DNA of 64,000 nucleotides from Arthrobacter gengyunqii (GTDB lineage: Bacteria > Actinomycetota > Actinomycetes > Actinomycetales > Micrococcaceae), in contig NZ_CP095461.1 in assembly GCF_023022985.1 (NCBI RefSeq), forward strand, positions 496,001-560,000, read 5' to 3'. Numbering within the stretch: position 1 is the stretch's first letter; every line of letters begins with the position of its first letter. Below the pieces are notes generated by a model. That model saw only the letters and a program-made list of their open reading frames with translations, had not been told where the DNA came from and did not search any database. The translations under genes and the position numbers were made by a program. This document shows positions 55,177 to 63,194 of the stretch, in pieces.

Positions 55177-56997
55177 TTAGCTGCGCGGACGCAGCGCTCC
55201 GCCGTCGTCGTGCGAGGTGGTGTCGTGTTCGTGCGTGGACAGATCGAAGGTCGATCCGCCGTGCTCATCCACTCCGGAGGCGATGGCCCGTTCAACCACC
55301 GACCTGGCCAGCCGGCGTCGCAGGGCCATCGGGTCTCGGGCCAGATCCTTGGCCAGGGCAACGGTCATGAGCAGCATAACCAGGGCAAACGGAAGTGCAG
55401 CCACGATGGTGATGCGCTGCAGGGCGGCCAATGCCGTCGATGGATCGGCATCGTCACCGGCCAGAAGCATCACCGCTGCCACGGCACCGGTCAGGACACC
55501 CCAGAAGATGGTGACGGCGCGGGCAGGCTTGTCAGAGCCGTTGGAGCTCAGGGAAGCCATCACAATGGATGCGGAGTCCGCTCCGGTGACGAAGAAGATG
55601 CCCACCAGCACCATGGCCAGAATACCGACGGCCGCGGCAATCAGGTTGGGCATGGGCAGCAGGGCAAACAGCTCGAACAGTGCTGCGTCGGAGCCGGCGG
55701 CCGCGGTCATGGCATCGGCCTCACCCGGTGCGGCGGTCTGCAACGTGCCGATGGCGGCGCCGCCGAAGATCGAGAACCACAGGACGGTGACCACGAACGG
55801 CACCAGCAGAACGCCGCTGACAAACTGCCGGATGGTCCGGCCGCGGCTGATGCGGGCAATGAACATGCCAACGAACGGCGTCCAGGAGAGCCACCAGGCC
55901 CAGTAGAAGATCGTCCAGCCGGAGAGCCAGGCACGCATGGAATCGTCGCCCACAGCCTCAGTGCGTGAGGCCATCTCGGCCATGTTGCCGGCATAGTCGG
56001 CGATGGCGGAGGGAATCACATTGAGGATAAAGAGGGTGGGGCCGGCGATAAACACGATGATCGCCAGGAGCAATGCGAGGCCCATGTTGATGTTGGAAAG
56101 CCATTGGATGCCCTTGGAAATTCCGGACATGGCCGATCCCACGAAGCAGGCCGTCAGGATCGCGACGATGCCGACCAGGATCGGGGTGCCGACAGTGTCG
56201 ATCCTGGTCGTCGATTCCAGGCCGCTGCCAATCTGCAGTGCGCCCAGGCCAAGGGAGGCTGCGGTACCGAACAACGTGGCGAAGATGGAGAAGACATTCA
56301 GCAGCTTGCCCAACGGGCCGTCGACGCGTGCCCGGCCAAAGAGCGAGGTGAAGGTCGAGGAAATGAGCTGCTTGCGGCCCAGCCGGTAGCTGCCGTACGC
56401 CATGGCGATGCCAACGATTGCGTACATGGCCCAGGGATGCAGGCCCCAGTGGAACATGGAGGTGGCCATGGCGGTGCGCAGGGCTTCGGGAGTCTGCCCG
56501 TCCACTGTGCCGGGGGGAGGCGAAACGTAGTGGAACAGCGGTTCGGCAACACCGTAGAACATCAGGCCGATGCCCATGCCGGCAGCGAACATCATGGAGA
56601 TCCAGGACAGCGTCTTGAACTCCGGTTCCTCATCGTCCTTGCCCAGCGGAATGTTGCCGAAGCGTCCAAGGGCAAGCCACAGGACGTAAACAACGAAGAA
56701 GGATGCCAGCAGGACAAACAGCCAGCCGGTGTTCGCCATGACCCAGTCCAGGGCCGTCTGCGACGACGTGGCCAGGGAATCACCCCCGAAGAAGCCCCAG
56801 AGAATAAAGGCTATGGCCAGCGCGCCGGTGATTCCGAAGAGAACCTTGTCCAATTTGGCCGGGACGTCGGTGCTGCGGGCAGCTTCATGGGCCCGTTCGG
56901 TTTCCCGGAGCTGCTGAAGCAATTCCTGGTCCGGATCGGCGTCTGCAATCAGGGCGTCTTCCCCCGGGAGGGGGGAAGTTTCAATCGTGTTAGCCAT
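55177..56997 (-). CDS. BCCT-family betaine/carnitine/choline transporter
   Basis: A 606-residue sodium- or proton-coupled osmolyte transporter with 12 transmembrane helices. The family signature WAWWLSWTPFVGMFIARISR lies in helix 8, with GIGLMFYGVAEPLFHY in the substrate path. The N-terminal about 50 residues and the C-terminal about 50 residues (acidic, His/Asp-rich) are cytoplasmic; such tails act as osmosensors in BetP. AGGAAGG precedes the ATG. Confidence 0.94.
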   Translation of the reverse strand: MANTIETSPLPGEDALIADADPDQELLQQLRETERAHEAARSTDVPAKLDKVLFGITGALAIAFILWGFFGGDSLATSSQTALDWVMANTGWLFVLLASFFVVYVLWLALGRFGNIPLGKDDEEPEFKTLSWISMMFAAGMGIGLMFYGVAEPLFHYVSPPPGTVDGQTPEALRTAMATSMFHWGLHPWAMYAIVGIAMAYGSYRLGRKQLISSTFTSLFGRARVDGPLGKLLNVFSIFATLFGTAASLGLGALQIGSGLESTTRIDTVGTPILVGIVAILTACFVGSAMSGISKGIQWLSNINMGLALLLAIIVFIAGPTLFILNVIPSAIADYAGNMAEMASRTEAVGDDSMRAWLSGWTIFYWAWWLSWTPFVGMFIARISRGRTIRQFVSGVLLVPFVVTVLWFSIFGGAAIGTLQTAAPGEADAMTAAAGSDAALFELFALLPMPNLIAAAVGILAMVLVGIFFVTGADSASIVMASLSSNGSDKPARAVTIFWGVLTGAVAAVMLLAGDDADPSTALAALQRITIVAALPFALVMLLMTVALAKDLARDPMALRRRLARSVVERAIASGVDEHGGSTFDLSTHEHDTTSHDDGGALRPRS

Positions 56998-57364
56998 AGG
57001 CCTTCCTTGGAATTAACGGAAGAATGCCCGGTTTCCGCAGGGAATTATCGGGCGGGCTTGAGAGGGGGCTGCTGGTCCCGGAATTGTGCAGGCATAAACT
57101 CTGCAGGCATGACTTTTACCGGGTGATGAAAGCGACGCTGACCCTCTTATGCGTTTCTTCCGCACCTGATACGTAGTGATTCGTAGTCCCTCTTAGGCTT
57201 GCCCGGTTGCACTTTCAAGTCAAATTAGCGGCTGCGGGGCTGCAGCCCGGTCATTGTTTTAAAGGCTCACAACCGCGGCCCCGTGCGGATTCCGGCCGCG
57301 CCGGGGTGTGGGAACACACACCAATGCCGTGGGCAGGGGATCCTGTCAGCGGAGCAACAACCTG
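56998..57364. other. 367-base intergenic region between BCCT and a T7SS-like pair
   Basis: Upstream leader of BCCT (which reads leftward) and 3' flank of the T7SS-like pair (also leftward). I see a short direct repeat TGCAGGCAT (57088-57096 and 57103-57111) and some G/C-rich imperfect inverted repeats around 57227-57245 and 57303-57322. No convincing gene or RNA. A BCCT promoter must lie here but I cannot place it. Confidence 0.5.
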
Positions 57365-57886
57365 CTAAAGTCCCCGCTGCTCCGGGGCGTCGGCGCTGCG
57401 CTGCAACCGCGCCAAGGAACGCATGCACTCATCTTCAGCGGCGCTCAGCTCCAGTGCCAGCTGGTCTGCATTGCTCTGCAGAAGGAACGCGGGGAGGCTG
57501 AGCGGGAGGTTTCCGGCCGGCAACGCCGCGGCCGGTGCCAGGTCATTGTTCTCCTTCTCCAGAAGGAGAACAGCCTGCGCCTGGAGCTCCAGGCGCTTCC
57601 GGCGGATTCCTTCGACAGCGGCCGCGAAATTCCTCAGTGCCGTGGCCGCATGGGAGGCAGCCTGGAGCACAGCTTCCCCTGCGTCGCGGGGACGGTCCAT
57701 GGCACCCTGGACCTGGGCTTGTTCAGGGGCTGAATACGCCCCCGCCAGGAGCGACCACTTGGCATGCACGCGCTGAAGGGCATCATTGACGTTGGAGCCC
57801 CGATGCAGGATCTCAGCCGCGCTCTCCTCCAGCTCCGAGGGGATTGGCAGACCGGCCGTTCCGCTGAGGTCGATGAAGGCGCTCAT
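57365..57886 (-). CDS. Helical protein of a type VII secretion-like pair, unknown function
   Basis: A 173-residue, almost fully helical protein (MSAFIDLSGTAGLPIPSELE start, then Ala/Gln/Leu-rich heptad-like stretches with RKRLELQAQAVLLLEKEN at about 104-121). It resembles the N-terminal targeting part of longer actinobacterial proteins encoded next to DUF6507 genes, and at this length may be a shortened form. The ATG at 57886 overlaps the TGA of the upstream gene (ATGA), so it is translationally coupled. No catalytic domain. Confidence 0.75.
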   Translation of the reverse strand: MSAFIDLSGTAGLPIPSELEESAAEILHRGSNVNDALQRVHAKWSLLAGAYSAPEQAQVQGAMDRPRDAGEAVLQAASHAATALRNFAAAVEGIRRKRLELQAQAVLLLEKENNDLAPAAALPAGNLPLSLPAFLLQSNADQLALELSAAEDECMRSLARLQRSADAPEQRGL

Positions 57887-58893
57887 GTCAGTCCCCACTT
57901 TCGGCTGCCGGGATTGGCTGCGCCTTCGGCAGGAGCGTGGGCGTCAGGCATGGTCTGGCGGCCGATCAGCATCTGCCCGACGGGCGGCTCTGTTCTCAGC
58001 AGGGGAATCTCCAGGGGCAGCAGCGGGTAATAGTAATCCGGAGGAGGAAGGAACCCCCGATCCGGCAAGCGATGCGGCCCGGGGCAGCCCGGCATCGGCC
58101 AGAATCCCCAGAGCCAGGGAGGCCGTTGCGCCCCGGGTCCGTGGGGCCACCGGGGCAAACCCGGCCACCACGGCGGACGCATCCATCCCGGAGGGGTCAT
58201 CCACCATGGCGGGCGCCTCCACCGGGGCAGCCGCATCCACCAATACGGCAGCCGCAGCAGTGGGTTCGGCAGGACCGGAAGGGGCTTCCGTGGCCAGATG
58301 GGCTTCCAAGGCGGCGGCCCGGGCAGCGGCACAATAGCTCCGCGTTCCGGTTCCGGCTCTTCTCGAGGGGGCGGCGAGGGCAAGGGTCTGGGCCAGGGCA
58401 GAGGCAGCGGCGTCGCAGGGACCAAGCCCGGGGCCGCCGCTGCAGGAGGCGGAACAGGCGACGGCGCAGCAGGCGGGACGGACGGAGCCCGATCCTGCTC
58501 GACGCGGGGCCCACGATCCTGCACAATGCCGGGACGTACACCGGGCTGCGGTTTCTGCTGGTTTCCGGAACCCGCTGCCGCCGGCACCGCAGCAGCGGCG
58601 GCCTCGGCCCGCAGCCGCATTTCCTGATCGGCGGCCCCATATTCTGCTACGGCTGCCTTCACGGACTGGACGGCACGGTCGGAGCCGGCCATTGCGGAAC
58701 CGAGGTCAAAAAACAGCGTCTCGGCCGCATAGTTCTTGAAGGCGCGGCCCACCGGGCTGGAAGAAAGTGAAGCCGTGACCGCGTCCACTCCGTCCTGGAG
58801 ATCCGAACTGAGGGAAGTCAGGGAAGACAACTCTGTTTCCGTGTCCTGGATGACAGCCGTGACAGTAGCAGTGTCGATGTCGTAAGCGACCAT
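57883..58893 (-). CDS. DUF6507/ESX-like N-terminal domain protein with Pro/Trp-rich region
   Basis: A 336-residue protein. Residues 1 to about 100 form an ESAT-6-like two-helix domain of the DUF6507 kind (MVAYDIDTATVTAVIQDTE, GRAFKNYAAETLFFDLG). Residues about 113-300 are dominated by Pro, with 15 Trp between 167 and 265, in units such as PPWWMTPPGWMRPPWW. The C-terminal 35 residues are polar. The G/C at third positions (18 of 20 codons in one checked 60-base stretch) supports this frame as coding. It is probably a type VII-exported surface or wall protein, but this is inference. Confidence 0.8.
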   Translation of the reverse strand: MVAYDIDTATVTAVIQDTETELSSLTSLSSDLQDGVDAVTASLSSSPVGRAFKNYAAETLFFDLGSAMAGSDRAVQSVKAAVAEYGAADQEMRLRAEAAAAAVPAAAGSGNQQKPQPGVRPGIVQDRGPRVEQDRAPSVPPAAPSPVPPPAAAAPGLVPATPLPLPWPRPLPSPPPREEPEPERGAIVPLPGPPPWKPIWPRKPLPVLPNPLLRLPYWWMRLPRWRRPPWWMTPPGWMRPPWWPGLPRWPHGPGAQRPPWLWGFWPMPGCPGPHRLPDRGFLPPPDYYYPLLPLEIPLLRTEPPVGQMLIGRQTMPDAHAPAEGAANPGSRKWGLT

Positions 58894-58996
58894 GAGCTCC
58901 CCTTCCGATGCCCGGCGGCCGGGCCCGTTCGCTCAATCTAACCGGTCCGGTTCGGCTCGCCTACGGGAGGGTGCAACCTGTGGAAAAGCAGGGGAG

Positions 58997-59824
58997 TTAG
59001 TGGCCGAAATCGTCTGAATCGGTCACCGGAGCATCGGTTTCCAAGTGGTCCAGCGCTGCCATCTCCTGGCCGTCGAGCGCAAAATCGAAGATGTCCAGAT
59101 TCTCCGCCATCCGCTCCGGATTGGCGGACTTGGGAATGGTCACGATGCCGGACTGAATGTCCCAGCGCAGCACCACCTGCGCCGGAGTCTTGCCGTATTT
59201 GGCGGCAAGTGTGCCGAGCAGGGGATTCTGCAGCAGCGCGCTGCCCTTGCCCAGGGGGCTCCACGCTTCGGTCACGATGCCCAGCCCGGCATTGGCCGCC
59301 CTCACATCCCGGCGCGGGCGGAAGGGGTCAAGCTGGATTTGATTCACTTCCGGAACCAGTCCGGCGTCGGCCAGCTTCTGCAGGTGGGCCGGCTTGAAAT
59401 TGGACACCCCCACGGCTTTGACCAGGCCCTCATCCTGCGCGGCCCGCATGCCGCGGAACGCGTCGACATATGTGTCCTGCGCGGGATTGGGCCAATGGAT
59501 CAGCAGTAAATCCACATAATCCGTTCCCAGCCGCTGTGTGGCAGCCTCCACCGCCCTGCGAACGCCGTCGAAACTGTGCCATTCCTTATTGAACTTCGTG
59601 GTGATGAAGGCCTCGGCGCGGTCCAGGCCGCTGCGGCGCAAACCTTCGCCCACACCGCTTTCATTGCGGTAGTTCTCAGCGGTGTCAAAATGCCGGTAGC
59701 CCAGGCCGATGGCGGTTTCCACTGCAATAGCCGCAGCATCATTGTCCAAGGGCCAGGTTCCCAGCCCGATCTGGGGGATAAGGGCGCCACTGCGCAGCGG
59801 AAGGACGGGCACGGAAGTCTTCAT
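58997..59824 (-). CDS. Aldo/keto reductase, 2,5-diketogluconate-reductase-like
   Basis: A 275-residue AKR of the DkgA/AKR5 branch. The catalytic tetrad reads Asp47, Tyr52 (FDTAENY), Lys77 (ITTKFN) and His110 (LLLIHWPNP). The NADPH-binding IPKSANPERMAENL is near the C-terminus. It is not closely related to the AKR at 6194. Substrate unknown. Confidence 0.93.
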   Translation of the reverse strand: MKTSVPVLPLRSGALIPQIGLGTWPLDNDAAAIAVETAIGLGYRHFDTAENYRNESGVGEGLRRSGLDRAEAFITTKFNKEWHSFDGVRRAVEAATQRLGTDYVDLLLIHWPNPAQDTYVDAFRGMRAAQDEGLVKAVGVSNFKPAHLQKLADAGLVPEVNQIQLDPFRPRRDVRAANAGLGIVTEAWSPLGKGSALLQNPLLGTLAAKYGKTPAQVVLRWDIQSGIVTIPKSANPERMAENLDIFDFALDGQEMAALDHLETDAPVTDSDDFGH

Positions 59825-59833
59825 GGGGGAAGC

Positions 59834-60958
59834 CTAAGCCACCCCGGTGCCGAACAGCATGCCAAGAAGGTAGGTGGCGCCGGCCGCGCCCAGTCCGATC
59901 GCCAGCTGGCGCAGTCCCCGCTTCAGCGGTGACGCGCCGGACAACAGTCCCACCACGCCGCCGGTAATGAGCAGGGCCAGGCCCACGAGGACGCAGGACA
60001 CGATGACGGCGGCCAGCCCGGTGAGCCCGAAAATGTACGGCAGGACCGGAATGATCGCGCCGGAAGCGAAGAAGCAGAAGCTGGAGGTGGCCGCGCCGAT
60101 TCCGGTGCCCACTGTCTCATGCTCGTCCACGCCTTCGACGGCGGCCTCCGGGTTAAGCGAGAAGCTCGGGTCACAGTCGCAGCTGTACAACCCCATCCGC
60201 TCAGCCGCCCGGTGCTCGGCGGCCTCCGGGGACATGCCCCGGGCCCGGTAGACAAGCACCAGTTCGTTGGCGTCAATGTCCAGGGATTTGGCTGCGGCCA
60301 GGGTGATCTGGGTGGGGCGGGACGCTTCAAGAAGTTCCCGCTGTGAGCGCACGGAGACGTATTCGCCTGCTCCCATGGAGAGCGCGCCGGCCAGCAGGCC
60401 GGCCAAGCCGCTGAACAGGATGAAGCCGCTGGACACGCCCGTGGCGCCAATGCCCATCACGAGGGCGAGGTTGGACACCAGCCCGTCATTGGCGCCGAAT
60501 ACCGCGGCGCGGAAATTGCCGGAGAGCCGGTTGCGGCCGCGGGTTGCCAGGCCCCGCACCACTTCCTCGTGGATTTGTTCGTCGGCCGCCATGGCGCTCG
60601 TGGCGTTGGGATCCTGCGCATAAGGCGAGCGGCCTTCGGCCCGCTGGGCCAGCGCCAAGACGAACACTGATCCAAAACGCCGGGCCAGAAATCCGAGCAG
60701 ACGGTTGCGCAGGGATGCGCGGGTCCGCCGGTTGGCCTCTTCACCCAGCAGCTCCCGCCAGTGGGCTTCATGGCGCCCTTCGGCTTCGGCCAGGGCCAGC
60801 AGGATGTCGCGTTCTTCGCCGTCGCGGCGTTCGGCGAGGTAACGGTAAGTATCGGCTTCCGCTCGTTCGTCGGCCAGGTATTGCCTCCACCGTCTCAGGT
60901 CGGACGACGACGGCGACCCGGGCTGGGGCGAGCGCTCGGCTTCGGGGTGGGTGTTCAA
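59834..60958 (-). CDS. VIT1/CCC1-family metal transporter with N-terminal ferritin-like domain
   Basis: A 374-residue protein. The N-terminal about 100 residues are ferritin/rubrerythrin-like (DLRRWRQYLADERAEADTYR, EAEGRHEAHWRELLG, DEQIHEEVVRGL), with Glu/His ligands for a di-iron site. The C-terminal part is a CCC1/VIT1 permease with about five helices (GANDGLVSNLALVMG, GAGEYVSVRSQREL). It resembles MbfA-type iron exporters. I chose TTG at 60958, where AGGAG lies 5 bases upstream; the frame stays open to 61144 without similarity. Confidence 0.9.
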   Translation of the reverse strand: MNTHPEAERSPQPGSPSSSDLRRWRQYLADERAEADTYRYLAERRDGEERDILLALAEAEGRHEAHWRELLGEEANRRTRASLRNRLLGFLARRFGSVFVLALAQRAEGRSPYAQDPNATSAMAADEQIHEEVVRGLATRGRNRLSGNFRAAVFGANDGLVSNLALVMGIGATGVSSGFILFSGLAGLLAGALSMGAGEYVSVRSQRELLEASRPTQITLAAAKSLDIDANELVLVYRARGMSPEAAEHRAAERMGLYSCDCDPSFSLNPEAAVEGVDEHETVGTGIGAATSSFCFFASGAIIPVLPYIFGLTGLAAVIVSCVLVGLALLITGGVVGLLSGASPLKRGLRQLAIGLGAAGATYLLGMLFGTGVA

Positions 60959-61235
60959 CACTGCTCCTGGTACGTGGACCGGAGCGTTTTGGGAGGCTCC
61001 GGTCAGCTGATGGCGAAACTGACCGAAGGTCTCGCTCGCCCGTGCGTTGAACACACTGGGTGGTATGCCGGGCCACATGGCGGCCAGTATGTCGACAGAC
61101 CTCGGCTGCTCCGCGGATCCGGTGAACGCGGCAACCAGCGGCAATTAATGACAGCTGACTGAGTTCACTACTATGGATTCTGCGGGAGGGCCGGAGCTAC
61201 TCCCCTTCGACCTATCAGTGTAGCGGAGAACTAAA

Positions 61236-63149
61236 GTGCAACCCGAGGAAGACAGGATGCAGGCAACAGCAGACAATGGTGTCGGAATGGGCTGGCGTGG
61301 GACGGGAGCTCTCCGGCCAACGGCTAAAGTCGAGGACGTGACTACGCATACACCAACAGTCCCTGCCGAATACCCGCGGCCCTGGACGCGCCACTACGGC
61401 GCCGGAGTTCCCACGAATCTGTCCCTTCCGGAAGGGTCCCTGGTGGACATGGTGGAGCAGTCGATCCGCAAATACGGGTCCAAAACCGCCCTGGAGTTCT
61501 TCGGAGCGACCACCAGTTATCAAGCCCTTGGCGAACAAATACGCCAAGCAGCCTCCGGACTCAAGAAGCTGGGCGTCAAGCAGGGCGACCGCGTGGCGCT
61601 GGTGCTGCCGAACTGCCCGCAGCACATCGTGGCGTTCTACGCGATCCTGCGGCTGGGTGCCGTAGTGGTGGAGCACAACCCGCTGTACACGGACCGGGAA
61701 CTGCGGCACCAGTTCGAGGACCACGGTGCCACGGTGGCTGTGGCGTGGGACAAGGCAGTGGACCGGCTGGAGGCGATGCCGGCAGACATCCCGCTGCGCA
61801 GCATCGTGTCGGTGAACCTGATCGAGAGCATGCCGCTGAAAAACCGGCTGGCCCTTAAGCTTCCGGTTCCGGCGGCGCGCAAGGCCCGCGAGTCCCTGAC
61901 CGTTTCCAGGACGCCCCGCAGCGGATCGCGGAACGTCGTCGCCTGGAAAAAGCTGCTGGACCACCGTCCGCTGCGGCGCCGGCATCCCCGGCCTGCGGCG
62001 TCGGACCTCGCAGCAATTCAGTACACCAGCGGCACCACAGCCGCCCCCAAGGGTGCCATGCTCACCCACGCCAACCTGATGGCCAACGCCGCGCAGGGCA
62101 GGGCCTGGGTTCCCGGGCTGCGCCCGGGCAAGGAAACTTTCTACGCCGTCCTGCCCATGTTCCACGCCTACGGCCTGACGCTGTGCCTTACCTTCGCAAT
62201 GAGCCTGGGCGCGAAGCTTGTCCTGTTCCCCAAATTCGATGTGGACCTGGTGCTGAACGCCGCAAAGAAGTCGCCGCCCACCTTCCTGCCCGCCGTTCCG
62301 CCGATCTATGACCGCATTGCGGCCGGGGCAAAGGAAAAGGGAGTCTCCCTGAAGGGTGTGCGCTTCGCGATTTCGGGCGCCATGAACCTGCCGCCTGCCA
62401 CCGTTCAGGCTTGGGAGGAAGCCACCGGCGGATACCTGATCGAGGGGTACGGGCTGACCGAAACCTCACCGGTGGCCATCGGCAACCCGATGGGACCCAC
62501 TCGGAAGCCCGGAACGGTTGGCGTGCCGTTCCCCCTGACTGATATCCGCGTGGTTGATCCGGAAAACCCCACGGTGGACCGCCCGGCAGGCGAGCAGGGT
62601 GAACTGCTGATCCGGGGGCCCCAGGTTTTCCAGGGATATTGGAACAAGCCCACAGAAACCCAAGCAGCCTTGCTGGACGGCGGATGGTTCCGCACCGGTG
62701 ACATTGTCTCCGTGGATGAGGACCACTTCGTCACTATCCGCGACCGGATCAAGGAACTGATCATCACCGGCGGCTTCAACGTTTCCCCGTCCGAGGTGGA
62801 GGAAGCGCTGAAGCGCCATGACAGCATTGCCGAAGCCGCCGTCGTCGGCATTGGCAGGCCCAGCGGCGGAGAGGACGTCGTAGCCGCCGTGGTCCTCAAG
62901 GAGGATGCACACTTCCAGCCGGAAGACCTCCGCGAGTATGTCCGCGCCGAGCTGGCTGCGTACAAGGTGCCCCGCCGCATCGTGCAGATTCCGGATCTGC
63001 CCCGGTCACTGATCGGCAAGGTGCTGCGCCGACATGTCCGGGACAGCCTGATGGACTCAGCTGCTGCCGGCTCCGGCGTCGCCGAGGGCAACGAATCCGA
63101 CAAGCAGGACTCCGCCGGAAACGGCAGCACGCCTCCGGGTAATTCCTAA
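61236..63149 (+). CDS. Long-chain fatty acid--CoA ligase (AMP-binding)
   Basis: A 637-residue acyl-activating enzyme. The P-loop is YTSGTTAAPKGAMLTHANL, the adenine-binding motif is EGYGLTETSPV, then WFRTGDIVSVDEDHF and the hinge IKELIITGGFNVSPSEVEE; the C-terminal catalytic Lys is in SLIGKVLRRH. It makes acyl-CoA from fatty acid, ATP and CoA for beta-oxidation or lipid synthesis. The GTG at 61236 has GGAG 7 bases upstream; the ATG at 61257 with GAGGAAG is also possible. An AI-2E permease gene follows after 45 bases. Confidence 0.94.
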   Translation: MQPEEDRMQATADNGVGMGWRGTGALRPTAKVEDVTTHTPTVPAEYPRPWTRHYGAGVPTNLSLPEGSLVDMVEQSIRKYGSKTALEFFGATTSYQALGEQIRQAASGLKKLGVKQGDRVALVLPNCPQHIVAFYAILRLGAVVVEHNPLYTDRELRHQFEDHGATVAVAWDKAVDRLEAMPADIPLRSIVSVNLIESMPLKNRLALKLPVPAARKARESLTVSRTPRSGSRNVVAWKKLLDHRPLRRRHPRPAASDLAAIQYTSGTTAAPKGAMLTHANLMANAAQGRAWVPGLRPGKETFYAVLPMFHAYGLTLCLTFAMSLGAKLVLFPKFDVDLVLNAAKKSPPTFLPAVPPIYDRIAAGAKEKGVSLKGVRFAISGAMNLPPATVQAWEEATGGYLIEGYGLTETSPVAIGNPMGPTRKPGTVGVPFPLTDIRVVDPENPTVDRPAGEQGELLIRGPQVFQGYWNKPTETQAALLDGGWFRTGDIVSVDEDHFVTIRDRIKELIITGGFNVSPSEVEEALKRHDSIAEAAVVGIGRPSGGEDVVAAVVLKEDAHFQPEDLREYVRAELAAYKVPRRIVQIPDLPRSLIGKVLRRHVRDSLMDSAAAGSGVAEGNESDKQDSAGNGSTPPGNS

Positions 63150-63194
63150 ACCAAACAGCTCCTCCACCGGCTCCGTCAACAGGAAGACCAGGAC

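Noticed and set aside
57937..58770. A 277-codon + strand frame, and a 121-codon alternative - strand frame, across the Pro/Trp-rich region
   Set aside because: I considered whether the Pro/Trp-rich stretch is a frameshift artefact. In a checked 60-base part the chosen frame has G/C at 18 of 20 third positions against 14 of 19 in the Ala-rich alternative, and the chosen frame is continuous with the ESX-like domain and ends in an ATGA overlap.
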